DNA of 64,000 bases, taken from positions 1-64,000 of the forward strand of contig PUQB01000459.1 in the NCBI GenBank assembly GCA_003024785.1. Direction: 5' to 3'. Shown here in pieces: positions 1-11,911 of the stretch. Position numbers and translations under genes: made by a program. The stretch is from Selaginella tamariscina (taxonomy: Eukaryota > Streptophyta > Lycopodiopsida > Selaginellales > Selaginellaceae). Numbering within the stretch: position 1 is the first letter of the stretch; each line of letters begins with the position of its first letter. The notes beneath the pieces were generated by a model that saw nothing but the letters and a program-made list of their open reading frames with translations, made no database searches and was not told the origin of the DNA.

Positions 1-456
1 GGACTAATCCTTTTGAGGGTACAGATCTGTTTCACCACCAGCCTGTTCCATCTCTTTGAGTGTTCCATTCCTATCTGAATAATAGCTCATTTCTCAAACA
101 GAAGCCTCCATATATATATATATATATATATGAATATTTCCTGAACAGAAGCCTCCATATAGATATGAATACATGTTACTTTTATATATCTATTTATTTA
201 AACATACACACAGCTCACACAGATTCTTGGTATATGCTTGTGTACTATATATATTGTGTGTATGTATGTCACGTGTTGTGTACACGTATGTAAGTAATAT
301 ATTACCTTATATATTACACATTATTATAGAAGATTGAAGATCAAACAATGTTAGAGGGATATGAAGTGATACAGTCAATTCATGATATATAAGGGTGTCA
401 TGATATTAAGGTTTTCATATAGGAAGCTTTGTATACCCTGAATATTCTGACTTAAC
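1..456. other. left edge, upstream of CASPL
   Basis: AT-rich with an (AT)n run near 110-131. Two copies of the phrase AGAAGCCTCCATATA lie at about 101-115 and 146-160. No gene is recognised; this is presumably promoter or a neighbouring 3' region. Confidence 0.4.
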
Positions 457-2379
457 ATGGGCCTTGGTAATTTTCATACATATGATTTGCACGGTGGTAA
501 TAGAAATGCACAAAATACACATGCTGCTCAAAGACATGGACATATTATGCACGCTGGTGGTGGTGGTGTTTATAGACGTTAATCTTGGTTTTTTTCGTGC
601 GTTTAGCCATTTTTTAAGCTTAATCCTGTGTGTTATTGTGTTAATCTTCCTGGTCCTTGGAAAAGAGACGAGAAACGTATTTGGCATGGATATTACAGCT
701 AAATGGAGTGACTCCAAGGCATTAAGGTAATATTTAAAATTTTATTATATTATTAAATCTTTTTGTTATAGTTAAACAATAATTAACTTTTATGTTTAAT
801 GTTTTTTTTTTTTCAGGGCACTTGTGATTGTTTCTTCAATATGCCTTGGGTATTCTTTTATACAGTTGATATACTGTTGTTTGTCATTTCGTGTGGCATT
901 TAGAAACTAGATTTCCGCGGCCGAGAGCAATTAAATGGACAATCTTCTTCATGGATCAGGTATAACATATTAATAAAGATAGAGATAAATAACAGTAATT
1001 AGCCACATTTAAAGGTTAGTATAACTGACACACACACACACACACGTGTGTATGTGTGTGTGTGTGTGTGTGTGTGTAGTCTGGTCTGAAACTTATATGG
1101 TGCTAGAATACAATTACACGTTTGTGTTTATATAGTGTGGCATTAAACAGTTCATTCATTTTGATCTTTTTATTTATGGATATTAAGATAAAAGTATATT
1201 TTTAGAATATTTATGAAAAATATTGTTTTGTATGTGTATTTATGTGCTATTGTTATATTCAAATCCTAATTAATTATTAGGAAAAACTAACAGCTAAATA
1301 TCTATAGGAGTGTTATATTAATTTATATGCAGGTCCATATAAATAGTTGTAATTATTTAATTTAATAGTAAAAACTAATATTAATTGTAATAAATATATA
1401 TTTTACTGAATATGTAGAAAGTAATGCACTGTTATATTCAATAATAATTAACTATTTAATAGTTAATTATTAGTAAAAACTAACCGCTAAATTGCTATAG
1501 TGTAATATATTAACCATATTCAAATAATAATTAAATTATTAGTATTACTAATTATTATCTGTAATTTTTAAGTTAATAGTAAATACTAATATTAATTGTA
1601 CTAAATATATATTTTACTGAATAATAACATGTAGAAAGTAATGTGCTGTTTATTATTAACTATTTAATAGTGAAAAGTATTACGAATTATTATCTGTAAT
1701 TGTTTAAGTTAATAGTAAAAACTAATATTAATTGTAATAAATATATATTTTACTGAATAATATGTAGAAAGTAATGTGCTGTTTATTCAAATAATAAGTA
1801 ACTATTTAATAGTTAATTATTAGTTTTTAGATGTGTAATTATATTAATATATGCAGGTCCATATTCAAATAATAATTAAATTATTAGTATTACTAATTAT
1901 TATCTGTAATTATTTAAGTTTATAGTAAACTAATATTAATTGTAATAAATATATTTTACTGAATAATGCTGTTTATTCAAATAATAATTAACTATTTAAT
2001 AGTTAATTATTAGTAAAAACTAACAGCTAAATCTCTATAAAAGTGTAATATATTAATTTATATGCAGTTCCATATTCAAATAATAATTAGATTATTACTA
2101 ATTATTATCTGTAATTATTTAATTTAATAGTAAAAATAATATTAATTGTAAATATTATATATACAGGTGTTGGCATATGCTCTCCTGGCAACGGCATCAG
2201 CATCTGCAGAAGCGGGATACCTAGCAAAGAATGGGTTTAAGAGTGCAACATGGGAACCGCTGTGTCCATCTTTTGGAGGGTTTTGCAGGAACCTTGAAAT
2301 AGCTCTGCTCTCTTCCTTCTTTGCCACACTGGCACTCGCGGCAAATGCCATCATGTCTGTATATGATGTTGCACAGTGA
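457..2379 (+). CDS. CASP-like (CASPL) four-helix membrane protein, 3 exons
   Basis: Exons about 457-726, 817-959 and 2167-2379. CASP-like proteins are small four-helix membrane proteins related to the Casparian strip scaffold and the MARVEL fold. Exon 1 starts MGLGNFHTYD, has a Gly/His-rich cytosolic stretch, then the first helix (LSLILCVIVLIFLVLG) followed by KETRNVFG. Exon 2 gives helix 2 (ALVIVSSICLGYSFIQ) and the family signature KWTIFFMDQ. Exon 3 continues VLAYALLATASASAEAGYLA, an extracellular loop with CPSFGGFC, and the last helix. The match to the family pattern 'DQVLAYLLL.A.SAA' is clear. Two frame breaks, near 580 and near 900, interrupt the reading; each needs a single-base change. 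The initiator at 457 is chosen because its N-terminus looks like a CASPL, not the in-frame Met at 464. The subfamily is not resolved. Confidence 0.82.
960..2166 (+). repeat. CASPL intron 2 with degenerate tandem repeats
   Basis: This 1.2-kb intron holds a (CA)n/(TG)n tract at 1029-1077. From about 1260 to 2150 it has four or so degenerate copies of a unit of roughly 140-210 bp. The phrase TTTTACTGAATA recurs at about 1402, 1612, 1748 and 1953. The phrases AGCTAAAT and GCAGGTCCATAT or GCAGTTCCATAT also recur. The latter resembles a 3' splice site. The real acceptor follows the last copy at 2166. Confidence 0.75.
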
Positions 2380-3049
2380 GTCTCATTTTCAAGATTAATG
2401 TATATAAATAAATTATATATTTTTAAAGTTAAATGTAAATAAATAATTTATTTATAAGTAAATAATTTGTACAGTGATTATTTTTAATTAAGTTATAAAT
2501 AATAAATAATTACAGAATAAATAAAACATATTCTACCCATCTTTTGAATAAACTACAATACTTGCCATGTGAAGGACTTATTTATATTTGTTTTTAATTA
2601 TAATGTTTATAAAAACAATTATCATTTTAGAAATTTTTACTAGTTGTAAAAAAATAAAAAATTCCGCAATTAACCCTGTAACTAAACTACTGCTTTTAAC
2701 CTAATAAAATATAACATTATTCTAAAATATATATTCAGTATATATTATACCAGTATATCACTATATATGCTGTACAAATTATGTATATAAGTATATACAC
2801 ACACGTACACACGTACAAAAGCAGTCAACTAATACAGCAGCAAAATGCCTAGGAATATCCAGTTTAGCTAGATGCCGGGGAATAACCAATGAGGTCTGGA
2901 TGGGCAACACGTGTCCCGGTAAGATCCATGGGGGGCATGAGTCAGCATGGTGTTCCATAGCCATCCCCCATACATCCTTGTAGACGAAGCAGCAAAACAC
3001 ACAAGGGCGACACACAAGCACACGCACGCTTCAAGCGTGTGTTCTTCGT
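2380..3049. other. intergenic region, CASPL to CID gene
   Basis: The first part is AT-rich with no coding signal. From about 2800 the composition becomes mixed, and 3040-3125 is clearly GC-rich, as expected for a promoter and 5' leader of the next gene. The short open frames here have no recognisable protein character. Confidence 0.5.
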
Positions 3050-3124
3050 GGCTCGTTGTTTTTTCCGGTGCGCCGCCAAGACGCCGCTGTGGCGCCGCCG
3101 TGAATTTCCGCTTCAGCGCGCATG

Positions 3125-3809
3125 GGTAAGCTTTCTAGGGTTAGAGAGAGAGACAGAAAATCTTTGTGTCTGAAATTAGGGTTCATGTTAATTGCCTGAT
3201 TTCCCTCGTGGGCTTCTCCTTGATTTGCAGGATTTAGCGACTTTGGCAGCAATTATTAGGTGTTTATTTTGCAAAAGAGGTCTTTTTTCATTAAATTAGC
3301 TGCATTTTTTATGTAATTAATATATATACATATATACGAGCTCAGCTTTACATAAACTGAAATGGTTCGTTAAACATTTATTTAGTGTATTAACATAATG
3401 CATATAAGCATTCTTATATTGTTTATCTATGCACTATGAATGTGTATGTAGCAGTAAGCTAGAATTGGTATATAGGTGTGTATGTATACAAAACATTGTT
3501 TATCGATATATAAACTAAAATGGATTGCTTCTGTTTTGATAGCAGTTATATAGTTTTTTAAAGCTAGAATAGGTGTATATTTGTTTGGAGAATATATAAC
3601 ATGGTTGGTAGTCTTTAAAATATCCATATATCTATGCAATTACTGCAGTTTAGTTGCATAATGTTTTGATGTAATACTTATGTTTACATGTGCTAGCAGT
3701 TCACTTATATGTCGTTTTTCAACCAGAGTTTGAACATACTCAAGGGTCTCTCCCCGCCTTTCAATTATTAGATAGATCTGTATTAATTATTGGCTTTTTG
3801 TTTATATAG
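3125..3809 (+). other. likely 5'UTR intron of the PAM2/SMR gene
   Basis: A good donor (GGTAAGC, near 3125) lies just after a GC-rich leader. A good acceptor (TTTATATAG) ends at 3809, sixteen bases upstream of the start codon at 3826. Leader introns are common in plant housekeeping genes. This is inferred from splice-site sequence only; no transcript was seen. Confidence 0.5.
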
Positions 3810-3825
3810 GTGATCTCCTGCGAGA

Positions 3826-6800
3826 ATGTCAACTTTGACGAAAGAAGAAAGCACTAGTTCGCTTACCACGGAAGAGCCTCCTGATAATAAAAATCTATCT
3901 CCTGGCTTCAGCAAGCCTATACGACTCAATCCAAATGCCCAGGAGTTCGTTCCATCTTCCGCTAAATCGGGTAAGAATATGTCTTATTACCAACACACGT
4001 ATATATGTATGTATATGGAGAGAGAGAGAGAGAGAGAGGGTTTTTATGATGCATGTTTCAGGAGCGTCTTCGAACAAAGTAGCTAACTTGGACAGGACAA
4101 GTTCAACCAACTCAAATGCATCTGACGACGAGTACCGGCAGTTTTGGAGGTCGCAACTGCCAGACGACCTCATTTCTGACTCGGACTTTAGTGCCGGCGA
4201 GGTATATTCCGACACCAACCAACTTGACCAACGTGACCTCGACTTCAGAACCGGGCGTAGGGCGAATGGTTAGTGTGTGTGTTGAGGAACTGTTGCCAAC
4301 CATCTTAAGCTTTACGCATTCAATCTCCTCATATGTGCATATACCATGGAAAACCATGTGTGTATAATGATTATGGCATTAGATATCTATGCAGTTATTT
4401 GCCCATTTATATACTTTGCTTGTTTTTTTGGAGGTTCATATTCGATAGAGAATCCGGGTGACTTAGAACAGAGTGCATCCACGGAGGAAATTCATCCGCT
4501 CACGCTATTGGCTACCGAGTTTCCAAATTTTGGTACCCAAAGCTTATCTGATATTTACTATGCTAACGGTTGTGACTTGGGCTTGACTATTGAGATGCTT
4601 ACCGAACTCGAAGTAAGTCTGTTCAGAACCGTGTGTGTGTGCGCGCGCGCCTGTGTTTAGAAATAAATATAAATAGATCTGTTTAGAAAATAAATATAAA
4701 TAGATCTGTTTAAACATATATATGCTCATCGCTTGTACCTTACCATGAGAAAGATCTATTTAAAATGCACTTTGTTTCAAGGCTATTTAACATTCGTATG
4801 TATGTCAACAAAGGTCATATCTTAAGCTTTGAAAATTACTTCAAAGTATTACCGTAGATATATATTATAATGATACTATGTATGATAATGTAAAATTTAT
4901 TATGTATAGTTCGTTATGTACTTGCATATTTATACATATTTGTGAGTGTTTGTGTGTGTGTGTACTGTGCGTATTTCTATATATACTTTTGGTTGCAGCT
5001 TAAAGATGAAGGTGCACCATCACGTAGACCAGCAGCACCATCTTTAACACCGTTGGATTTCCATCTTTACCGGGTGTCGAGCTCATCAACGGTCTTCTCC
5101 CCATCAGGAAACACGTCGACCCTTGATATTGGTAAGTTTCCATTAATTAATGTATTATCACTACATAATATTATACATGAAAAACAGTGATTATGCTGTT
5201 TACTTTAGTTTAGCTTCTAGTTTGATTCTCGTATTGTACTGTAATACACTTGTTTAGCAGCTTCTTTTTCACGACGATTCGAACAGGGGATCGATTTTTG
5301 CGGCAGTGGTACGGAAGCAGGTTGCACACCAACAACAGCAACCTTCACACTGGCCCTTTGAACGCTCTCCTGGAGATATCACTATTGGTAGCAGGTCTTC
5401 TGTTCCCACTCTTAGTGCCTATGGGTATTCGTCTCGCGCTCCTCCTCAGCCTTGGCTCGAAACCGGGGAGGCCGTAGGTACATACATACATAGCACACAC
5501 ACGTACACACACACACACACACACAAGGAGACGTACATTGTATACCACAGCTATATAGATTAACATCTGAATACAATTTTTACATGTTTTATATTGTATT
5601 TCTGATCGGATATGTTTGCATATACACACCCATATATATATGAATATGATGTTTAATAATAGCATACGTATCTTAAGATTTAGAAAGAGATCGTTGTACG
5701 TATGGTACATACATATGTAGTATATGATATGGACACGTGTGCATCAAGATGTATTATATGCTTGCATTCACACGCACGTACATATTGAGAATCTTTCTTT
5801 CTGTGTCTGCAGCAAGCATGTACAACGACATGAGAGAAGAAGCACGGGATCATGCACGAGTTCGAAATGCCTATTTTGAGCAGGTGACTGCTTATAGAAC
5901 TACTAGTCTTGGTCAAGAAAGTATATATAATAGTTATATGTTTTAATAGTTACACAGTATAGTTTGTACAGTGCACTAACATAATTGTATGGTGCTAGAG
6001 AATATACTAGTTTTCCATCATTACGTTATATATATGCACATTTTGTCAGGCCCGTCAAGCGTATTTGGTGGGGAACAAGGCGCTTGCAAAGGAGTTAAGC
6101 GCAAAAGGACAATGGCACAATGAGCAGATGAAAGCTGCTCATGGAAAGGCTGCAGAAGCCATATTTCATCAGCGGTGTGTTATGTATATAGTGTATATGT
6201 TGTATATGTATATGCATTGGATAAATAACAACTTTTGCATATATTTATGTACACATACACATACACGTACGATGAATTACGTCTAAATGCTTCTTTAATA
6301 AGATTACATTTTCGTAAATATATGTAGATAGATTGTTAAAAATGACGTATATAACATGTTAGACCAGTATTCGCGATGCATAAGTAGATATGCCTGTATA
6401 AAGTGCAATTTACATACGACTTGTCGCATGTACATATGAAGAGGCAAACATATTGTCCTTTTTTGTGTCAAACAGATCTTTACATGTAGTTACATCATAG
6501 TTAATTGCAGATTCTCGTTATGTGTATATATGCATAGGTGCCTGTGTATCTATGCACTAAGTAGACAGACAAACACATACATATAGTATAAGTAGCAGGC
6601 ATACTTTCATACATAATATGCTAACTATGAATATGCTACAGGAATTCATCACTGCTTCAGCTTGCAAGGGACGGGCAGAGCCGGATGATAGATCTACATG
6701 GCCTTCATGTGAACGAGGCAATACCACTGCTGCGTAGAGAGCTGGCCTCAATGAGGGCAGTCAGCCGTGCAACGTCCAAACGCCAGTGCGTATTCATATG

Positions 6801-7238
6801 CGTGGGAACAGGCCATCATACTAAAGGTACCCCTACATTTTTATATATACGTATCTACGCATGTATGGGTATGCGTCTATCTATGCATGTATAATGCATA
6901 TATAACTATGTATATATGCGCATATTTCGCAAGTAGCCTAGTAACATAATACAGACTTGCTTACATACAATATATAGATGTGTATGTATGTATTGTCTTC
7001 TTTAAATATACATGGGAGAATCGTAGTTACGTTTCGTAGCTTTCACTACATATAGTCATATACAGTCTCAATGATCACACCACACACGTACACATGAATA
7101 ATATGTATTGTATGCACACATCATATATTGGTCATCATTACATTGGCGTTGGGTTGTATAACCATAGATCATGATGTATGCCTGTATAGATGTTTCTTCT
7201 AATCATCTTTGTACGAAAGTTGTGTATACACGACATGC

Positions 7239-7303
<65 letters not shown>

Positions 7304-7442
7304 GTATTTATTAATCATGTTTATGAAAGGTGCTCGGACTCCTGCACGTGTTCCATTGCGATTGAGAGGTATTCTCGCCGAGGATGAACGGCTTCCGTTC
7401 TCCGAGGTGCAGCCCGGCATGTTGCGGGTGTTTGTCCAATAA
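3826..7442 (+). CDS. CID7: PAM2-CUE-DUF1771-SMR protein (CID5/6/7 type), 9 exons
   Basis: Exons about 3826-3970, 4062-4268, 4434-4612, 4999-5131, 5257-5477, 5813-5883, 6050-6174, 6642-6826 and 7330-7442. The order is that of plant CTC-interacting-domain proteins 5-7. The PAM2 motif (LNPNAQEFVP), which binds the MLLE domain of poly(A)-binding protein, is in exon 1. A CUE-type helix set follows in exon 3 (IHPLTLLATEFPNFGTQSLS). DUF1771 spans exons 5-7 (WLETGEAV, ASMYNDMREEARDHA, GNKALAKELSAKGQWHNEQM). The C-terminal Smr domain carries DLHGLHVNEA and VFICVGTGHHTKG, the two signature blocks of Smr nucleases. A role in mRNA-associated processes is expected from PAM2 plus Smr; activity is inferred. 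Exons 4 and 5 contain probable one-base losses, for example where LTPLDFPSLP would be expected near 5060. The symbol is by resemblance; CID5 and CID6 are close relatives. Confidence 0.9.
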
Positions 7443-8147
7443 AAATGTACGGTAACCAGTATATACGTATGTGACAGACACTTGTATGTACATGTTAAAT
7501 ATGCACAGAATATTCACACGCATGTACACTAATACACGGAATTATATATCATTGGTCCATCATGATCTTGAGCGCTTCTTCTTCTCTCTCACACACACAC
7601 ACGCTCTCTCTTCACATACATACAGATGTATATGCTACATGCACAGGAACATATAAATAGACATTTGGTTTCTATATACACAGACATATATGCATCTACA
7701 CAGACAGGTGTATATGCATATGACATAGATATGCACACACCACACAGAGATGTGTGTGGAAGTAACGGAGTGTATGTGGTAATGCAGGGACGGTGTTTTG
7801 AGGGTTGTATGGTGGGAGGATTAACAAAGGACCTTTTTGTTTCGTAAACATCAGACAGGAGAGCTGGGAAAACTTGTCATTTATCTTCTTTTTGTGTATT
7901 AGTAGCGTCTTTTAATCTGTATATTATATGTATATGCCAAGCCCCCAACCTTGGCCTCTTTTCCCCCACACGCACCTCGTCTCTTTATACGTGTGTGTGT
8001 GTGTGTGTGCGTGTGTGAGTATAGTGTGTGATGTTATATAAACGGGAACTCATAAATAAAGGAATATTCGGAGGACGCACACAAACCCTAAATTCAAAAT
8101 TTTTGAATGCCCTTTGGAGGGCTAGGGCTTTGCGGCAAATAGCGGCC
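7443..8147. other. intergenic region, CID gene to DRC2
   Basis: The 3' flank of the CID gene contains CT- and CA-repeat tracts near 7570-7620. The promoter side of DRC2 includes a (GT)n tract at 7989-8016 and a leader with CAAACCCTAAATT near 8081-8093, which matches the plant telo-box AAACCCTAA. No gene is seen. Confidence 0.45.
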
Positions 8148-9943
8148 ATGGCGAAGGTAAGCATTTGTATTTGTACATACACGCACGCGCTCATATACAC
8201 ACATGGTCTATGTGGATCTTTGTATACATTTTCTGATATATCTATACATATACGTGTGTATGTAGGGAGGGAAGAAGATGACTCCTGAAGAGAAGAAGCT
8301 CAAAGCACAGCAATTAGCTCTTAAGGTGAGAACACACACGCGCAGCACGCACATATGGGTGTGTATGCGTGCGTAGTTTAATAATGCATTTTAGCATTAT
8401 TATATTTGACGAAATTATTGAAATTGGTGAAATCAGCTACGTTATGGACAGGCCGAAGAAAGCAAGAAAGCAGAAAGAAGCAGAAGAAAGAGCCCGTCTT
8501 GTGCAAATCCAGGTACACACACACACACACACAACATATGTAGATACATACAATATGTATTAGATATGTATGTATGTATATATGTGTGTGTGTGTCTCTG
8601 TGTGTGTATCCGTGTGTATATATATGTGTGTGTGTGTGTGTTTTGTATGTAACTTTTTTGCTGGTTTTTAGGCAAAAGAGGAGCAATACACGAAGGATAT
8701 AACATGCGAGAAATTCACGCAGAATGGAGGAAAATGCTACGAGTTTCTAAAACAAAAGAATTACGTGAAGATATCATGCAATTATCCAAAGACATGAGTA
8801 TCAGGTTTGCACACACATATACATCCACGTATGTGCATATAGTGTGTGTGTGTGTGTCGCACACACACACACATATTATTACAGGTGAAAAGGAAGGACT
8901 CTATTATAGCTTCCCTGTTCAAGGAGTTGGATGAGTCTGAAGCACAACATAGAATGTCCTTTAGTAACATTTGCAAATTATTGATGGTTTAATCGACCTT
9001 CATTACACGCGCTTGAAGGTAGTGTGTGTGTGTGTGTGTGGGCGTGTGGGTCTGTGAAAGATATATATCCTTTGGCAGGGAATGGAAGAAGAGTTTCAAA
9101 GCCGTCTTAATACACTCTCTACGGATTTTAACAATGAGAAAAACGGAGATTCTAAGGAATCACGAGAGACAAAGAAGGTAGTTTGAAATTTATAATCTCT
9201 CTCTGCATACACGTACATTCTACATGTTATATACGTACACGTCTATATATGACTCTGTGTGTACATTTTGTTTTATTTCCAGGTTCTGAATGATATGATG
9301 GCTGCCATGGAAGCAGAATTTAAAGAAGCCGAAACGGAGCTACGTCAAGAGTTTGAGGCTAACCGTGAGGAAATGAAGGTGTACACACCACACACACACA
9401 CACACATATAACAGGATACTTTTTGTACAGAACAAAAACATGGAAGAGTACAACGTGCTGAAATATCATTAGAGAATGCAATCGAGGAGTTAGAGAGACG
9501 CTTAGAGCAAACACACGAGGTAATCTTTTTTCTTTTTAAACATCACCAAAATACATATAATATATATATTGTATACACACGCACACACACTCACACGGGA
9601 AAAGATAAATCCAAAATACAGTAATAACTGCTGATGCTTAAACAGGAACTATATGTAAACTCATCATTGGGATTTCCTTTAGTGGATATGTACACACACC
9701 ACACACATACGTATATATACGTTGTGTGGTGTGTGTGTACAGGCATATTTGGGGAGTACAGATACGAAAACACAAGCGTTTAAGAAGATGATTGAGAAGG
9801 ACAAAGTCACTGCAAAGCTCATTGAGCAAAGGATGAGAAAGCTTGTTCATATACATGAAAGCATTTCTTATTGGCGTGCAAAAATTGCCACCAACAGGTC
9901 GTGTGCACAGCATACTCACATATTTATAAACTCCAAAGGCTCA

Positions 9944-9975
<32 letters not shown>

Positions 9976-11247
9976 ATATTGTGTGTGTGTGTGTGTGTGT
10001 GGTGGTGTGTGTGTGTGGTGTGTGTGTGTGGTGTGTGTGTGTGTATTATGAATTTACCACTCTCAGGTTTTATGAATCGAATATATGTGCGTCGTACACA
10101 CGTCGAATGTTGTCTAATTGTGTGTATATATATTTATATACGAACAGTCGAGAGTGGGAAGGAATTAATAAGGCGTTAAAAGACCAGAAAGACTGCGTTA
10201 ATCAACATTACCAGGAGCTAAGAGAAAGCTTGGAAAAATGAGAAACTCTGAACATGAAAAGCTTAAGGTATGTTATATAGTTATTATTATTATTATTAAG
10301 TATTTAATATTTAATAAATCTATATAATATTCTTTAAGTCTATTCTCTTATGCTTCAGGAAATCTCTAAATGAGCGAGGAGACTCGGCTGGATCTGACGG
10401 CTAAACTAGAGTTATCTGAACGTATTGTCATTAGGGGACTTGAAACTGCAAGGTACACGCACACGCACACGCACACGCACGCGGGTGCATATTTACATTT
10501 TAAATAATGTCTTCATTTATAAGGGGTTATATTGCTTTTGTAAATGTGTGCGTGTGTGTCTGTGATCACATTACACACACACACACACACATGCCAGAGC
10601 GTTGTGGTATATATTAAGTATATGTGCTCTATTACTTATTGTTTTTACAGTTGGAAACTGACAAAAGGATATTTCCATTTGATCCACTCATTGTAGTACG
10701 GCTTTAATGCCTGGTCTTTTTGGATGAAGATGGTACGTTTTTATTAATTAAACTAATAGTTTAAATATTATATAGGATCTCTCTCATATTAAATAGACAG
10801 ATATTGTATGTAGATAACACACACAACACACAAATACGTATATATTAATGCATATGTATATATTATATTTCAGATAAAGATGATGTATCTGGTGGTGAAG
10901 TAAAAAGGAAAGGGGAGAAAAGGAGTGTAACTATTACAGACAGGCCAAAAATTTTTTTCAAGCTGGAGAAGGGATAAACCAAGTGAAGCATATAGATCCT
11001 CGGCATATGCCACGGATAAACCGGTCAGGAAGTTGAAGAATGGAATTATTTATCTCAATTCCAAAAGAGATATAACAAGGTAAACTATTAAAAACAATTA
11101 ATTAATTATTAATATTTAAATACTCTCATTTATAATATCTATAATTTCTAAATATTTGTTTTTCTTATAAAAATTGTTTTTAGATACATACTTATATGTG
11201 TGTGTGTGTGTGTGTGTGTAGGTATATGTATATATTTTATATATATC

Positions 11248-11279
<32 letters not shown>

Positions 11280-11822
11280 TTTATGTGTATTTTTATAGGT
11301 TTTATTGGATAAAATGGCACTTGATTTGGAAAAGAAAAGAGTACTGGGTGAGAATATGCGGTTGGAATCTGCATTGTCACAGTATTTAGATGGTATCACG
11401 ATCAACGACAGTGTATTAAAAGACCGATGAATACACTTGGTAATTTATTTAATTTTAATTAATATTAAATAATTAAGTTTTATTATATAATAATTTTTAT
11501 TAATAAAAAATTAAATTGACCAATGGTGTGACATTTTATATGTAGATGGTGTCTCCTATTGGCTTGAGAGGTAGTTAGAAGAATGTGTGGTTCTTTTGTC
11601 TTATATTAAATATTTTAAATATTAAAGAATAAAATTTTTAAATTTAAAAAAAAATTACACGTCTTCATAAATAGATTTAATAGCCAATAAAAAATAATTA
11701 GCATATAAAATGTATATAAAATAAGTTTAAATTAAAATTTAAATAAATAATAGGTTGGTGATATGCCATCAACTTCCAGAATGCAGCTACCATCTAACCT
11801 GCCATTGGCACAACGTGGATGA
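8148..11822 (+). CDS. DRC2: DRC2/CCDC65, nexin-dynein regulatory complex subunit, about 15 exons
   Basis: Exons about 8148-8156 (MAK), 8266-8325, 8453-8513, 8672-8804, 8885-9018, 9079-9177, 9283-9378, 9431-9519, 9743-9897, 10148-10267, 10359-10452, 10651-10732, 10874-11079, 11299-11439 and perhaps 11754-11822. DRC2 is a coiled-coil subunit of the nexin-dynein regulatory complex that crosslinks axonemal doublets and controls ciliary beating. The coiled-coil protein aligns in order with CCDC65: a Lys-rich start (GGKKMTPEEKK), IHAEWRKMLRVSKTKELRED, VKRKDSIIASLFKELDESEA, the long Glu-rich helices, FQKRYNK, and the conserved block SALSQYLDGITINDSVL. Several exons are read only after one-base restorations, notably A losses at the ESLEKM and EISKM positions. 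The last exon is the least certain part. Confidence 0.88.
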
Positions 11823-11911
11823 AACTCCTCCGTCCGATCACTTCCGGACTCCAAATTAGATTCTTAAATGCGGCTAAATGCTGAAATCCCTTTTTTTATA
11901 TATATTGTTTT

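Noticed and set aside
7209..7319. Open frames made of repeating Ser-Leu, Thr-His, Arg-Glu or Val-Cys pairs, here and at many other repeat tracts
   Set aside because: They are translations of dinucleotide microsatellites in introns and carry no protein signal of their own.
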